Positions 18,771 to 29,512 of a DNA stretch of 64,000 nucleotides are shown here, piece after piece (positions within the stretch are counted from its first letter, which is position 1; each line of letters opens with the position of its first letter). The translations under genes were made by a program, and so were the position numbers. The notes beneath the pieces are model-generated. The model was not told the DNA's origin. It did no database searches and saw only the letters and a list, made by a program, of their open reading frames with translations. The DNA comes from Rhodocyclaceae bacterium (GTDB lineage Bacteria > Pseudomonadota > Gammaproteobacteria > Burkholderiales > Rhodocyclaceae): contig VMSX01000011.1 in the NCBI GenBank assembly GCA_013791905.1, positions 248,001 through 312,000 of the forward strand, written 5' to 3'.

Positions 18771-21700
18771 ATGAAATCCCATGACACCTCATGCAAATCC
18801 GCGGCCCGTCGCCTGCTGGCAGCCATCCTGGGCACCACGACGCTCTTCATGCCGGTACCGTCGCAGGCCGCCTCGGTAGTTTTAGCCACTGCCCCCCTGG
18901 CATCATCGACATCGATCTCGGTCAAGCCGAATCTGGTGTTCGTTCTGGACGACTCCGGCAGTATGGCCTGGGACCATATGCCCGATGACGACAGCGACGG
19001 CGGCAGTGCGGTCAGCTTCAAATACGGCCACTATGGCGTGCGCAGCAGCCAGTGCAACCAGGTCTTTTACGACCCGGCCATCACCTACATCCCACCGATC
19101 AAGGCGGACGGGGTCACCTCCTACAGCAACTCATCTTTTTCCGGGGCATGGCTCAACGGATTCAATACCGGCGCCGGCACGACCGACCTGAGAACCAATT
19201 TCAAGGCAGACCAGGACGGGTTAACAACCGCCGACACAGCACAGACCGCTTACTATTTCAGCTACAGCGGTTCGCAGACCACCCCGCTACAGAAGAACTA
19301 CCACAGCACCACCAGCACCTTCTACAACGAGTGCAACAGTGCGAATAAATCCACCATCGGCGAGGCGGTGTTCACCAAGATTGTCGTAACCGACGCCGCA
19401 GCTTCCACCACTGCCAAACTCACTCTGGAATGCTCATCCTGCACCAGCACTTCGGTCAGCAGCATCAAAATCGATGGCGTAGAACTGATGTCCGCTCCAT
19501 CGACAGCAAACATCTCTACTACTACAGCGGCCACCAACATCGCCGCAAGAATCACACTGAACGGATTCAGCGCCAGCGCGTCGACCAACGTCGTGACGAT
19601 CACCGGCTTGCCTGTTGCGGCCTCGAGCATCGTCGTCACGAAAGCCAGCGGCAACATGTCGTTTTCGCCGACCATCTTCCAGAAGGCGGATGCCGCCAAG
19701 AAGACCAACTTCGCCAACTGGTACAGCTACTACCGCACCCGCATGCTGATGATGAAGACTGCCACCGGGCACGCCTTTAAAACGCTCGACAACAAGTACC
19801 GCGTCGGCCTCATGAAGATCAGCTCATCGACCCCGGTCGTGGAAATCGGCACCTTCGAAGGATCCGCCGATACCGAGCAGCGCGGAAAATGGTACAAATC
19901 CCTTTACGACATGACCACCTCCGGCAGCACTCCCCTGCGCCTGGCTCTGTCGAATGCCGGCCGCTACTACGCCGGCAAGCTCACCGGCACTACAGACCCC
20001 ATCCAGTATTCCTGCCAGCAGAACTTCACCATCCTGTCCACCGATGGCTACTGGAACGCGGGTGACCCGGTCAACATCAACGGCACTGCGTTCGACCCAA
20101 ACGACAATCAGGATGCCACGGCGCCAAGGCCGATGTATGACGGGGGAGTCCCCACCGGTTCCACGACTGTCAATCTCATCTATACGCGGAACAGCTATTC
20201 CTGTGGCGGTTGCGGCTCGAACACCAACGAGTTGCGCACCCAGCCACAGATCGGTTCATGTTCCATCACCGTCACCGGAACCCCGACCGGATCCGAAAGC
20301 TGCACGCCCCCATCCTGGTCAAATAACGGTTCCAGAATAGACTCCGGCAATTGTCTATCGAATTCAGCATGCACCGCATCCATCCCCGTCCCAAACCCCA
20401 GTACCAAGGTTGAAATCAGTCGTGGAGCGAATGCCGACTCGACTGGTGGTTCCAAGACGGTAAACAGCTTGGCAGACATCGCCATGTATTACTACCAGAC
20501 CGACTTGCGCAGTTCTGCACTTGGCAATTGCACAGGGACGATTGCGGGTGAAAATGTCTGCACCAACAACGTATTCACCTCCAGCAGCGACAACAACCTC
20601 CAGCAGCACATGACCACCTTTACACTGGGCATGGGTGCGAGCGGCAGGATGAACTATGCCAGTTGCTATCTGGCCGATAATTGCGCCGGCAATGAGGATT
20701 ACACTGCGGTCAAATTGGGCAGCAAGGCCAATTCCGCCGCTTCGCCGCCGATCTGCTCCTGGCAGGCGAACGGTACTGACTGCAACTGGCCGATCCCCGG
20801 AATGTCCGGCAGCGACGGCCTGATCTCGAACATCGATGATTTGTGGCATGCGGCAGTGAATGGGCGTGGCGCCTATTTTGCAGCCACCAACCCGACATCC
20901 CTGTCAGCCGGCCTGTCGAACGCCCTTGCCGGACTCAACGCACGCCGCGGCGCGGCCGCCGCCGCCGCCACCAGCACCCTGAATCCGGTGCAGGGCAATA
21001 ACTATGCCTATGTCGCAAGCTATACCACTGTCAGCTGGAAGGGCAACCTCGAGGCGCGCGGCATCAACACGGAAACCGGCGTCGTCAGCGAGAACGCCAG
21101 CTGGTGCGTAGAGAATGTAGCGGCCGGTACCTGCTCAACACCCGGCAGCATCGTGCCGGAAACGGACGGTGACGTCACCGTCTCATATTGCGTGACGCCC
21201 AACTCGACCATCTGCCCGAACGGGATCCTGGACGGCAACAACTGCAAGGTACAAATGGCAACCGCTTGTGCCGGCACGATGTCTTCCAAAGTTTCGGATA
21301 CCAGCGATACACGGAATATCTATACATCCAACGGCACTGCCCGGACACCTTTCGATTCCACCTATGCCACGGCCCAGCCGACTTATTTTTCGGAGAGCTA
21401 TCTTAATACGCGAAGCCCCAAACTGAGCCAGTGGGATACCCTGACGGCCACACAGAAGACCGCCGCATCGGGCGCCAATCTGGTTAATTATCTGCGCGGT
21501 CGGTATGAGTATGAAGACCGCTCCAGCAATGCGGTGGACAAGCGAATCTTTCGCTACCGCGAGGCTGTGCTCGGGGATGCGCTCGAGTCTCAGCCGGCCT
21601 ATCTGGGACCACCGGTATTCAGCTATCCCTATCCGGGCTATGATACTTTTCGGACCAGCAATGCCAACCGTGCCGGCACCGTATACATGGGCGCCAACGA

Positions 21701-22994
21701 CGGCATGCTACATGCCTTCGATTCGAATTCGGGTGTCGAGCGCTGGGCTTATGTGCCCAGCATGGTGATCCCCAACCTGTGGAAACTGGCCGACAAGAAC
21801 TACGCCATCCTGCACACCAACTATGTCAATGGCAGCCCCATTACGACCGATTTCTTCGACGGTTCCAGCTGGAGAACCATCCTCGTAGCCGGCCTGAATG
21901 GCGGCGGGCGCGGATACTATGCGCTCGATATCACTGATCCATCCAACCCGACACTGCTTTGGGAACTGACAGCATCGGGTTCGGGGACTAGCGGTGCCAA
22001 GGTCGTTGTGGATGATGACATGGGCTACGGGTTCGGCCAGGCGGTGATCACCCGCAAGGTCGACGGTACCTGGGTGGTCCTCGTCACATCGGGCTACAAC
22101 AATACCGGCCCGGGGGACGGCAAGGGTTATCTCTACGTCTTGAATCCCGCCACGGGCGCGATCCTCAGCAAGATCAGCACCGGCGTCGGGACCAGTGCTT
22201 CGCCAAGTGGGCTGGCCAAGATCACCGGCTGGAACGATGAGCCCGCAGGCAACCAGGTCGGCTACGTATATGGCGGCGACCTGGAAGGCAATGTCTGGCG
22301 GTTTGACGTCAATGCGGGCACGGCGATGAAATTCGCCGAACTGAAGAATGGATCGGGCAACCCACAGCCGATCACCACGACGCCGACATTGGGCAAGACG
22401 CCCGATAACAAGCGCATCGTTTTCATCGGCACAGGCAAATACCTCGAAACGGGCGACCTGACGACCATCCAGACGCAGTCGTTCTACGCAATCAAGGATG
22501 ATAATGCGACCGCTACACTGACTGGCCGCAGCGAACTCGTTCAGCAACCCTTGGCGCCCGGCGCCAGCGGTGCCCCGACCCGTACCGGTGGCACATCAAC
22601 CACCAATGTTTTCTTGACCCAACGGGGCTGGTATGTCGACTTTCCGGATAGCGGCGAACGAGTCAATATCGACAGCAAATTGGTCCAGGGGACCCTGCTG
22701 GTTGCAACGACCGTGCCCTCCAACACCGCCTGCTCGCCAGGGGGTTACGGCTGGCTCAATTTCTTCGACTATCTGACTGGAAGCGCGGTCAACCCGACTC
22801 TCTCCACCGTGGTTTCGTCCCGATACGAATCACCGATCGTCGGCATCACTGTGTTCTACATCGATGGCAAACCGATCGCTTCAGTGGTTACCGCAACGAA
22901 CCCGACACCGACAAAGGACACCAATGTCGAATTCAAACCCTCGGCTCCAATTTTCACGGGCAAGCGCGTTACCTGGCGAGAGCTGATACCGTAG
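18771..22994 (+). CDS. pilY1: Type IV pilus tip adhesin and assembly protein PilY1
   Basis: The 1407-residue secreted protein has a signal peptide ending near SQAAS. A von Willebrand factor A domain begins at about residue 45 with the MIDAS motif DDSGSM. A long serine- and threonine-rich middle carries many cysteine pairs (SCGGCGSN, NCTGTIAGENVC). The C-terminal third is a PilY1-type beta-propeller, with VYMGANDGMLHAFDSNSG and VAGLNGGGRGYYALDITDPS, which are strong family markers. I chose the ATG at 18771 for its spacing from AGGAAAGG; an ATG at 18762 is too close. PilY1 is the surface tip protein that controls pilus extension and adhesion. Calcium binding by the propeller is known in the family but not shown here. 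Confidence 0.95.
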   Translation: MKSHDTSCKSAARRLLAAILGTTTLFMPVPSQAASVVLATAPLASSTSISVKPNLVFVLDDSGSMAWDHMPDDDSDGGSAVSFKYGHYGVRSSQCNQVFYDPAITYIPPIKADGVTSYSNSSFSGAWLNGFNTGAGTTDLRTNFKADQDGLTTADTAQTAYYFSYSGSQTTPLQKNYHSTTSTFYNECNSANKSTIGEAVFTKIVVTDAAASTTAKLTLECSSCTSTSVSSIKIDGVELMSAPSTANISTTTAATNIAARITLNGFSASASTNVVTITGLPVAASSIVVTKASGNMSFSPTIFQKADAAKKTNFANWYSYYRTRMLMMKTATGHAFKTLDNKYRVGLMKISSSTPVVEIGTFEGSADTEQRGKWYKSLYDMTTSGSTPLRLALSNAGRYYAGKLTGTTDPIQYSCQQNFTILSTDGYWNAGDPVNINGTAFDPNDNQDATAPRPMYDGGVPTGSTTVNLIYTRNSYSCGGCGSNTNELRTQPQIGSCSITVTGTPTGSESCTPPSWSNNGSRIDSGNCLSNSACTASIPVPNPSTKVEISRGANADSTGGSKTVNSLADIAMYYYQTDLRSSALGNCTGTIAGENVCTNNVFTSSSDNNLQQHMTTFTLGMGASGRMNYASCYLADNCAGNEDYTAVKLGSKANSAASPPICSWQANGTDCNWPIPGMSGSDGLISNIDDLWHAAVNGRGAYFAATNPTSLSAGLSNALAGLNARRGAAAAAATSTLNPVQGNNYAYVASYTTVSWKGNLEARGINTETGVVSENASWCVENVAAGTCSTPGSIVPETDGDVTVSYCVTPNSTICPNGILDGNNCKVQMATACAGTMSSKVSDTSDTRNIYTSNGTARTPFDSTYATAQPTYFSESYLNTRSPKLSQWDTLTATQKTAASGANLVNYLRGRYEYEDRSSNAVDKRIFRYREAVLGDALESQPAYLGPPVFSYPYPGYDTFRTSNANRAGTVYMGANDGMLHAFDSNSGVERWAYVPSMVIPNLWKLADKNYAILHTNYVNGSPITTDFFDGSSWRTILVAGLNGGGRGYYALDITDPSNPTLLWELTASGSGTSGAKVVVDDDMGYGFGQAVITRKVDGTWVVLVTSGYNNTGPGDGKGYLYVLNPATGAILSKISTGVGTSASPSGLAKITGWNDEPAGNQVGYVYGGDLEGNVWRFDVNAGTAMKFAELKNGSGNPQPITTTPTLGKTPDNKRIVFIGTGKYLETGDLTTIQTQSFYAIKDDNATATLTGRSELVQQPLAPGASGAPTRTGGTSTTNVFLTQRGWYVDFPDSGERVNIDSKLVQGTLLVATTVPSNTACSPGGYGWLNFFDYLTGSAVNPTLSTVVSSRYESPIVGITVFYIDGKPIASVVTATNPTPTKDTNVEFKPSAPIFTGKRVTWRELIP

Positions 22995-23003
22995 CAGGCC
23001 AGC

Positions 23004-23729
23004 ATGGCGAATGCCGAATTCGACATCATCCGGCCTGCAACGATACCCGACACATCTCGCCATAGCGAACTTGGCTACGGGAACTCCCAGCCCCCCAATG
23101 CTCAACCAAAGCAGGGGGCTGGGTATTTGTTGCCTGCGCTCGCCGTGTCGTGCATCTTGCATGCCGTGGTTTTTGTGGTGCCCTTGCTCGGCGAGCACAC
23201 TCAAGTCGAGCAGGCCATTGCCCGAACTCCACGCCCGTCGCCGGGAGTATTTCTCGTAGCCCTGCCTACGCCGCGCAGCAGCGCTCTGCCTGTCAGCATC
23301 GCGCCACCCGCGATGGCCGAAGCGATTGCCGACATTGCAGCACAACCGGGAATCGACGGGAAAGAGGCAGCACAACCCCGGATGCAAACCGAGGGCGCTG
23401 ATATCCTGCCTTTTCCGGGACCGTCCTATTACACGACCGATCAACTGACGAAACGCCCGGAAGCAGTCGCCGTGGCTGAACTCGATACTGCGGATACCCG
23501 CTCGATTATTGTGTCAGGCGGCATGATCCTGCAACTCAGGATCGACGACCTTGGTCACGTTGTCGATGTTGTCGTGGAGCAAAGCGAACTGCCGGAGATA
23601 TTCATTGCGACCGCCATCAATGCATTCCGGCATTCGCGCTTCAAGCCGGGGGAACTTAACGGCAAGCGCGTCAGCACCATGATGAGAATCGAGGTACGTT
23701 ACGACGACGCGCGCCTGACAGGCGGTTGA
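23004..23729 (+). CDS. TonB-like C-terminal domain protein
   Basis: The 241-residue protein has a cytoplasmic start of about 40 residues, one membrane helix (YLLPALAVSCILHAVVFVVPLL), a proline-rich spacer (RTPRPSPGVF, LPTPRS) and a C-terminal TonB-type fold (LQLRIDDLGHVVDVVVEQSELP then ATAINAFRHSRFKPGELNGKRV). It starts nine bases after the pilY1 stop, so it ends the pilus operon. ExbB/ExbD genes are absent nearby, so energy coupling is uncertain. A terminator-like hairpin lies inside its first 40 codons. It may be a tail of the pilus operon or a stand-alone TonB. Confidence 0.75.
   Translation: MANAEFDIIRPATIPDTSRHSELGYGNSQPPNAQPKQGAGYLLPALAVSCILHAVVFVVPLLGEHTQVEQAIARTPRPSPGVFLVALPTPRSSALPVSIAPPAMAEAIADIAAQPGIDGKEAAQPRMQTEGADILPFPGPSYYTTDQLTKRPEAVAVAELDTADTRSIIVSGGMILQLRIDDLGHVVDVVVEQSELPEIFIATAINAFRHSRFKPGELNGKRVSTMMRIEVRYDDARLTGG
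23086..23123 (+). terminator. Terminator-like hairpin inside the TonB-like gene
   Basis: CCCAGCCCCC and GGGGGCTGGG pair perfectly over 10 bp around an 18-base loop and are followed by TATTTGTT. It lies at codons 28-40 of the TonB-like gene, just after pilY1. It could end part of the pilus operon transcripts, or be a coding coincidence. Confidence 0.4.
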
Positions 23730-23732
23730 ACT

Positions 23733-24671
23733 TTAATCGGCCAGTTCCCGCGGCAACGGGAAATTGACGCCCTCCTCTGCACCTATGAGCGTCCTTACCG
23801 AAGCGGCACCCAGCGCCTTGAGGCGTGTGGCTACCTCTTCCACCAATGTTTCGGGTGCCGATGCACCCGCCGTCAGGCCGATGGCCGATTTTCCAGCCAG
23901 CCAAACTGGGTCAATCTGGGCGGCGTTATCCACCAGGTAGGCTGGCACGCCCAGATTCTCGGCCACCTCGCGCAGCCGATTGGAGTTTGAGCTGTTGCTG
24001 GAGCCAACCACAATTACCACATCACATTTCTGCGCCAGCAACTTGACGGCATCCTGCCGGTTCTGCGTCGCATAGCAGATGTCGTCCTTCTTCGGGCCGA
24101 CGATGGCGGGAAAACGCCCCTTCAGGGCGGCAACAATTGCGGCGGCATCATCCACCGATAGCGTGGTCTGGGTCACATAGGCGAGTTGCGCCGTCCCGCC
24201 AGCGCCGACTTTCAGGCTGGCAGCATCCGCAAGGTTTTCAACGAGATATATGCCACCAGCGTTTGGGCCAAGCTGGCCCATCGTGCCTTCGACTTCCGGG
24301 TGGCCCTTGTGGCCGATCATGACGACCTCGCGCCCCAGTTTGCGGTGGCGCTCGACCTCAAGGTGAACTTTGGTCACCAGCGGGCAGGTGGCGTCGAAAA
24401 CCTTGAAGCCGCGTCGCGCGGCTTCGGTGCGCACTGACTTGGGAACACCGTGCGCACTGAAGATGACCGTGGCGCCGTCGGGGATTTCATCGAGCTCGTC
24501 GACGAAGATGGCGCCCTTGGCCTTCAGGTTATCGACAACGAAGCGGTTATGCACGACTTCGTGGCGCACATAGATCGGCGCGCCGAATTTTTCCAGCGCG
24601 CGCTCGACAATGGCGATGGCGCGTTCGACTCCGGCGCAGAAGCCACGGGGGTTGGCCAGCAGGATTTCCAT
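23733..24671 (-). CDS. ispH: 4-hydroxy-3-methylbut-2-enyl diphosphate reductase
   Basis: The 312-residue iron-sulfur enzyme makes IPP and DMAPP in the last step of the MEP pathway. The three cluster cysteines are seen in GFCAGVERA (C12), [11 protein letters not shown] and [11 protein letters not shown], and the active-site histidines in RHEVVHNRF and FSAHGVP. Residues 154-161 read KVGAGGTA, encoded by a family A repeat. Most relatives have a short variable loop there (such as VRDPERLAY), so the protein is about two residues longer at that spot. It follows fkpB with overlapping stop and start. The dxs gene of the same pathway is 11 kb away. Confidence 0.96.
   Translation of the reverse strand: MEILLANPRGFCAGVERAIAIVERALEKFGAPIYVRHEVVHNRFVVDNLKAKGAIFVDELDEIPDGATVIFSAHGVPKSVRTEAARRGFKVFDATCPLVTKVHLEVERHRKLGREVVMIGHKGHPEVEGTMGQLGPNAGGIYLVENLADAASLKVGAGGTAQLAYVTQTTLSVDDAAAIVAALKGRFPAIVGPKKDDICYATQNRQDAVKLLAQKCDVVIVVGSSNSSNSNRLREVAENLGVPAYLVDNAAQIDPVWLAGKSAIGLTAGASAPETLVEEVATRLKALGAASVRTLIGAEEGVNFPLPRELAD
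24190..24212 (-). repeat. Family A repeat inside ispH, sense, in frame
   Basis: On the minus strand it reads AAAGTCGGCG then CTGGCGGGACGGC with no mismatch to the core (one leading A missing). It encodes KVGAGGTA at residues 154-161 of IspH. Confidence 0.9.
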
Positions 24672-25129
24672 CAGAGTATGCCGATCACTTCTACCTCGAA
24701 GCGCAGCGACTTGCCGGCGAGGGGATGGTTGAAGTCGATCAGGGCCGTCGTATCGTCGCGTTCACGCACCACGCCGGCGAACTTGCCGCCACTGGGCGCG
24801 GTGAATTCGACCACCGTCGACGGGGCGATGTCAGCACCGCCATTTGGCAGCTCGCTGGCCAGCAGGCGTTTGACCAGGTCGGGATTGTGCGCGCCAAAGG
24901 CCTGTGCGGATTCCAGCACAAATTCACGACGTTCGCCAACGGGCAGATCGGTCAGACAGGCTTCCAGCGGCGGGGCAAGTTCGCCATTGCCGAGTTTCAG
25001 CGTGGCTGGCGTCGCACCGAAGGTGGCGATGATTTCGACGCCGTCTGCCGTGGCGACACGGTAGTGCAGGGTAATCAAGCTATCGCGCCTGATGCGCTCA
25101 GGGCTGTCGGGGCGGACGCGCTCATTCAT
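24671..25129 (-). CDS. fkpB: FKBP-type peptidyl-prolyl isomerase, SlpA/FkpB type
   Basis: The 152-residue protein belongs to the SlpA branch of FKBPs, which carry an insert-in-flap domain and act as weak isomerase and chaperone in the cytoplasm. Visible parts are [46 protein letters not shown], and the C-terminal [20 protein letters not shown], the family signature. I chose the ATG at 25129, which overlaps the lspA stop as ATGA; an earlier in-frame start would add a charged tail. The order lspA-fkpB-ispH is conserved in many proteobacteria. Confidence 0.92.
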   Translation of the reverse strand: MNERVRPDSPERIRRDSLITLHYRVATADGVEIIATFGATPATLKLGNGELAPPLEACLTDLPVGERREFVLESAQAFGAHNPDLVKRLLASELPNGGADIAPSTVVEFTAPSGGKFAGVVRERDDTTALIDFNHPLAGKSLRFEVEVIGIL

Positions 25130-25620
25130 TTGGGAAGGCTTTCCTTTTCCTTGTGAGTCAGTTGCTGCCAAAGCAGCAATACTACGCCAACGACAATGGC
25201 CGAATCGGCCACGTTGAATGCCGGCCAGTGCCAGCCGGCGGCATGGAAATCGAGGAAATCGACGACTGCGCCGAAGCGCAGGCGGTCGATGACATTGCCC
25301 AGCGCACCACCAAGGACCAGCGTCAACGCAAATGGCAGCAAACGTTCATTGGCATGCTGGCGAATCATCATCACCAGCCAGGCAGAAATGGCCAGCGCAA
25401 GAATGACGAAAAACCATTTTTGCCAGCCGCCTGCGTCGGCGAGAAAGCTGAAGGCAGCGCCCGCGTTGAACACCAGGACGAGATTGAAGAAGGAAGTGAT
25501 CTCGACGCGCTCGCCAAACTGGAAAGTGGCCAGCACCCAGAATTTGCTGAGCTGGTCGAACACGATCAGCAGGCCGGCCAGCGCCAGCCAGCCGGACAGA
25601 CCAGTCGATTTGTCAGGCAT
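25126..25620 (-). CDS. lspA: Lipoprotein signal peptidase
   Basis: The 164-residue aspartic protease (signal peptidase II) removes prolipoprotein signal peptides at the inner membrane. Four hydrophobic helices are seen. The catalytic aspartates lie in [18 protein letters not shown] and [11 protein letters not shown], and [11 protein letters not shown] is the typical first-helix motif. I chose the ATG at 25620, which overlaps the ileS stop by eight bases. Its substrates here would include the efflux lipoproteins encoded at 3.6-9.3 kb. Confidence 0.95.
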   Translation of the reverse strand: MPDKSTGLSGWLALAGLLIVFDQLSKFWVLATFQFGERVEITSFFNLVLVFNAGAAFSFLADAGGWQKWFFVILALAISAWLVMMIRQHANERLLPFALTLVLGGALGNVIDRLRFGAVVDFLDFHAAGWHWPAFNVADSAIVVGVVLLLWQQLTHKEKESLPK

Positions 25621-28414
25621 GGTCGCGCGCTTCGCCGGAACCGAACAGGTTGGTGGCACAGCGGCCGCACAGTTCGGGATGCTCGGTTGCGTGCTCGTGG
25701 TGCCCTACGTCGGCGCGCCAGTGCCAGCAGCGGGCACATTTTGCATGTGTGGTAGGCGTTGCCGAAATTGTCGCCGTCCCGCCAGCGCCGACTTTTGCCA
25801 GCGTCACCTTCGAGCAGATCAGCACGAACTTGAGGTCTTCACCCAGCGAAGTCAGCAGGTCGAATGTTTCCTCCGCAGCATTGATCTCAACTTCAGCCTG
25901 CAAGGACGAACCGATCTTGCCGGCGGCACGCAGGTCTTCCAGAACCTTGGCCACATCGGCGCGCACGGCACGAATGGCCTGCCAGCGCGTTGACAGCGCC
26001 GACTGTTCAGGAAGTTCCGGCAGAGTGTGCCAGGTGCTCAGCATGACGCTCTCGCCGCCCTGCACCTGTCGGATTTCCTCGGCGGTGAAGGACAGAATCG
26101 GCGCCATCAGGCGTGTCAGGCTCTGCACGATGTGCCACAGTGCGCTCTGCGCCGAGCGGCGCGCGCGCGAGTCGGCGGCGCTCGTGTAAAGCCGATCCTT
26201 GAGGATGTCGAGGTAAAAGGCGCCGAGATCCTCGGCACAGAAATTTTGCAGCCCCTGCACCACCTTGTGGAACTCGTAGCGGTCGTAGGCGGCGAGGCAG
26301 TTGTCTTGGAGGCCACGCGTCATGGCCAACGCGTAGCGGTCGATTTCCAGCCATTGATCGACCGGCAGCATCTGGCTTGTCGCGTCAAAATCGGCCGTGT
26401 TGGCGAGCAAGAACTTGAGGGTGTTGCGCAAGCGGCGATAAACCTCGACCACACGGTCGAGGATTTCCTTGGAGATGGTCAGCTCACCCGAGTAGTCGGT
26501 GGCGGCCACCCACAGTCGTAATACCTCGGCACCCAGCGTGTCGGACACCTGCTGCGGCGCGACGACGTTGCCCTTCGACTTGGACATCTTCATGCCCTTG
26601 CCGTCGACGACGAAGCCGTGGGTCAGCAGCCCCTTGTAGGGCGCGCGGCCATCGATGGCACAACCGGTCAGCAGCGAGGAATGGAACCAGCCGCGGTGCT
26701 GGTCGGAGCCTTCGAGGTACAGGTCGGCCGGGTAGGCGCAGTCGGCCGCGTGCGAACCACGCAGCACGCTCCGGTGCGTGGTACCCGAGTCGAACCAGAC
26801 ATCGAGTGTGTCGCTCATTTTGTCGTACTGCGCCGCTTCGTCACCGAGCAGTTCCTGCGCGTCGAGTGCGAACCAGGCTTCGATGCCGCCAGCTACGATA
26901 CGCTTGGCCACCTCATCGACCAACTCCAGCGTACGCGGATGCGGTTCGCCGCTTTCCTTGTGGAGGAAGAAGGGAATCGGCACACCCCAGTTGCGCTGGC
27001 GCGAAACGCACCAGTCGGGACGATTAGCGATCATGGCGTGCAGGCGCGCCTTGCCCCACGCGGGGAAGAACTCGGTAGCTTCGATGGCGGCGAGCGCGGC
27101 ACTGCGCAAGGTTTCGCCTTCATTCGGTATTCTGTCCATACCGACGAACCATTGCGTCGTGGCGCGATAAATGGTCGGTGTCTTATGGCGCCAGCAGTGC
27201 ATGGTGCTGTGAGTGATCTCGCCGCTGGCCATGAGATGGCCGACCACGGCCAGCTTCTCGACGATCAACGGGTTGGCCTTCCAGATATTCAGCCCGCCGA
27301 AGAAGGGCAGACTGACGGCGAAGCGACCATCGCCCTGTACCGGCGTCAGAATCTCGTCGTTCTGCATGCCGGCACGGCGGCAGGAATCGAAGTCCTCGAC
27401 ACCATAGGCCGGAGCGCTATGCACAATGCCGGTACCGGTGTCGAGCGTGACGTAATCTCCCAGGAACACCGTCGAAGCGCGGTCGTAGAAGGGGTGTCGG
27501 AACACCATGCGGTCGAGCGCGATACCACGTGCCGCGCCGAGCACCTTGCCCTCCAGTCCATAACGTTCCAGTGCTTGCGCACGTAGCTCGGCGGCGAGGA
27601 TCAGCAGACCCTTTGGCGTATCAACCAGCTCGTAGACAAACTCGGGATGCACGTTAAGCGCCTGGTTGCCGGGGATGGTCCAGGGCGTCGTTGTCCAGAT
27701 CACTGCATAGACGGTTTTTTCCGGCAAATCACTTACGCCGAAGGCGGCGGCAAGGCGACCCCACTCGGCCACATCGAGCGGAAAGGCAACATCAATCGCC
27801 GGGGATTTTTTGTCGGCGTATTCCACCTCGGCCTCGGCCAGTGCCGAACCGCAGTCGAAGCACCAGTTGACCGGTTTCAGCCCCTTGAACAGGTAGCCAC
27901 GCTGATACATCTCGCCAAGTGCGCGAATTTCGTCAGCCTCGGTGCGATATTCCATCGTCTTGTAGGGATTGTCCCAGTCGCCGAGAACGCCTAGCCGGAT
28001 GAAGTCTTTTTTCTGCCGTTCGATTTGCTCCTGCGCATAAGTGCGGCAATGCGCGCGCGCCTGGTCGGCGGGCAGGTGCTTACCGTGGGTCTTTTCGATC
28101 TGGTGCTCGATCGGCAGACCGTGGCAGTCCCAGCCCGGGATGTAAGGGGCATCGAAGCCCGCCAGCGTCTTGGCGCGGACGATGATGTCCTTGAGAATCT
28201 TGTTGACCGCATGGCCGATATGGATGTCGCCGTTGGCATAGGGCGGGCCGTCGTGCAGCACGAAGCGCGGCCGGCCTTTCGATGCCGCGCGAATCTTCTG
28301 GTAAAGCTGCTGTTCCTGCCAGTCCTTGACCCAGCCCGGTTCGCGCTTGGCGAGGTCGCCGCGCATCGGGAAAGGGGTGTCGGGCATGTTGAGGGTTTTG
28401 CGGTAGTCGGCCAT
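25613..28414 (-). CDS. ileS: Isoleucyl-tRNA synthetase
   Basis: The 933-residue class I synthetase has the HIGH motif in [23 protein letters not shown] in [14 protein letters not shown], an editing domain, and a C-terminal zinc region with [12 protein letters not shown] and CGRCATNL. The start at 28414 gives [26 protein letters not shown], the standard opening; a TTG further up was rejected. Residues 874-881 read KVGAGGTA, encoded by a family A repeat in the loop just before the zinc-binding cysteines. The gene heads the block ileS-lspA-fkpB-ispH and follows ribF by 27 bases. Confidence 0.97.
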   Translation of the reverse strand: MADYRKTLNMPDTPFPMRGDLAKREPGWVKDWQEQQLYQKIRAASKGRPRFVLHDGPPYANGDIHIGHAVNKILKDIIVRAKTLAGFDAPYIPGWDCHGLPIEHQIEKTHGKHLPADQARAHCRTYAQEQIERQKKDFIRLGVLGDWDNPYKTMEYRTEADEIRALGEMYQRGYLFKGLKPVNWCFDCGSALAEAEVEYADKKSPAIDVAFPLDVAEWGRLAAAFGVSDLPEKTVYAVIWTTTPWTIPGNQALNVHPEFVYELVDTPKGLLILAAELRAQALERYGLEGKVLGAARGIALDRMVFRHPFYDRASTVFLGDYVTLDTGTGIVHSAPAYGVEDFDSCRRAGMQNDEILTPVQGDGRFAVSLPFFGGLNIWKANPLIVEKLAVVGHLMASGEITHSTMHCWRHKTPTIYRATTQWFVGMDRIPNEGETLRSAALAAIEATEFFPAWGKARLHAMIANRPDWCVSRQRNWGVPIPFFLHKESGEPHPRTLELVDEVAKRIVAGGIEAWFALDAQELLGDEAAQYDKMSDTLDVWFDSGTTHRSVLRGSHAADCAYPADLYLEGSDQHRGWFHSSLLTGCAIDGRAPYKGLLTHGFVVDGKGMKMSKSKGNVVAPQQVSDTLGAEVLRLWVAATDYSGELTISKEILDRVVEVYRRLRNTLKFLLANTADFDATSQMLPVDQWLEIDRYALAMTRGLQDNCLAAYDRYEFHKVVQGLQNFCAEDLGAFYLDILKDRLYTSAADSRARRSAQSALWHIVQSLTRLMAPILSFTAEEIRQVQGGESVMLSTWHTLPELPEQSALSTRWQAIRAVRADVAKVLEDLRAAGKIGSSLQAEVEINAAEETFDLLTSLGEDLKFVLICSKVTLAKVGAGGTATISATPTTHAKCARCWHWRADVGHHEHATEHPELCGRCATNLFGSGEARDHA
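25773..25796 (-). repeat. Family A repeat inside ileS, sense, in frame
   Basis: On the minus strand it reads AAAAGTCGGCG then CTGGCGGGACGGC, a perfect core. It encodes KVGAGGTA at residues 874-881 of IleRS, in a C-terminal loop before the zinc site. Confidence 0.9.
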
Positions 28415-28441
28415 GTCTGCTGTCGCCAAATTATTCGTTAT

Positions 28442-29377
28442 TCACAATACGGGTTTGCCTGCAAAGTAATCCTGGGTTACCGCCACGTCACGGGCAATTT
28501 GCGCGGTGAGCGCTTCGAACGAATCGAACCTTGCCTCGTCGCGCAGCTTATGCAGCAGGTGCACGGTGACGTGCGAGCCGTAGATTTCCTGGTCAAAATC
28601 GAAGAGATGCACTTCGAGCACGGGGCGCAAGCCCAAGCCCAGCGTCGGCCGCACACCCAGACTGGCAGCACCAGGCAGATGGCGCTTGTCGAGACCAGAC
28701 ACTGTCGCGGCGAACACGCCGGTGAGCGCCACACGCTTGCGCTTCAGTTGGATATTGGCGGTCGGGTAACCCAGTTTGCGGCCGATCTTGCCACCGTGCA
28801 CGACACGACCGGCAATGCTGTAGGGACGGCCCAGCAGGCGTGCGGCATGTTCGAGATCACCGACACCGAGGGCGTCGCGCACGGCGGAACTGGAAACGCG
28901 TTCGCCATTGATTTCGATGGTATGCATGGCTTCGACGCCAAAGCCATGTTGCAGTCCGGCCGCTTGCAGCATGGTGAAATCGCCGGCGCGTCCCTTGCCG
29001 AAGCGAAAGTCGTCGCCGATGATGAGGTGGCGCACGGCCAAGCCTTTCACCAGCACACGCTCAATGAATTCCTGTGCCGACAACCCCGCCAGCTTGCGAC
29101 TGAAATGCAGCAGAAAAACTTCTTCAATGCCGCAGGAATCAAGCAGCGCCAGCTTTTCGCGCAGACTGGTCAGCCGTGCCGGCGCCTGATCGGGCGTGAA
29201 CAGTTCGCGCGGATGCGGCTCGAAGGTCATCACCGCGGGCGGCAGATTCAGGCGCCGGGCATGTGCGGTGAGGCGTTCAAGCAAAGCGCGATGACCCAGG
29301 TGCAAGCCGTCGAAATTGCCGATGGCCAGCACCCGCGCCGAAGTCGACTGCGTCGGGAAGCTGCGGTGTAGCTGCAT
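28442..29377 (-). CDS. ribF: Bifunctional riboflavin kinase / FAD synthetase
   Basis: The 311-residue enzyme makes FMN and then FAD. The N-terminal adenylyltransferase domain has IGNFDGLHLGHRALL (GxFDGxHxGH) and IGDDFRFGKGRAGD. The C-terminal kinase domain has GRPYSIAGRVVHGGKIGRKLGYPTANI with the PTAN motif. The ATG at 29377 (MQLHRSFP) matches the family; the longer in-frame start would add a non-conserved hydrophobic run. It precedes ileS, as in many proteobacteria. Upstream lies a 278-bp gap largely filled by a family B repeat. Confidence 0.95.
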   Translation of the reverse strand: MQLHRSFPTQSTSARVLAIGNFDGLHLGHRALLERLTAHARRLNLPPAVMTFEPHPRELFTPDQAPARLTSLREKLALLDSCGIEEVFLLHFSRKLAGLSAQEFIERVLVKGLAVRHLIIGDDFRFGKGRAGDFTMLQAAGLQHGFGVEAMHTIEINGERVSSSAVRDALGVGDLEHAARLLGRPYSIAGRVVHGGKIGRKLGYPTANIQLKRKRVALTGVFAATVSGLDKRHLPGAASLGVRPTLGLGLRPVLEVHLFDFDQEIYGSHVTVHLLHKLRDEARFDSFEALTAQIARDVAVTQDYFAGKPVL

Positions 29378-29512
29378 TGCAACAGGGATTGGAAGGTTTT
29401 GCGGAACCGCGAATTGTATCAGTCCGGCTCGGAGCAACAAACCACGGCAGCCTTGTCGCCAGAAGGTTATTCATCAAGGGGAAGAGGAGAAATGCACCCC
29501 AACAGCAGTCTC

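Noticed and set aside
28025..29371. ORF of 448 codons antisense to ribF and the start of ileS
   Set aside because: Both sense genes are complete and conserved.
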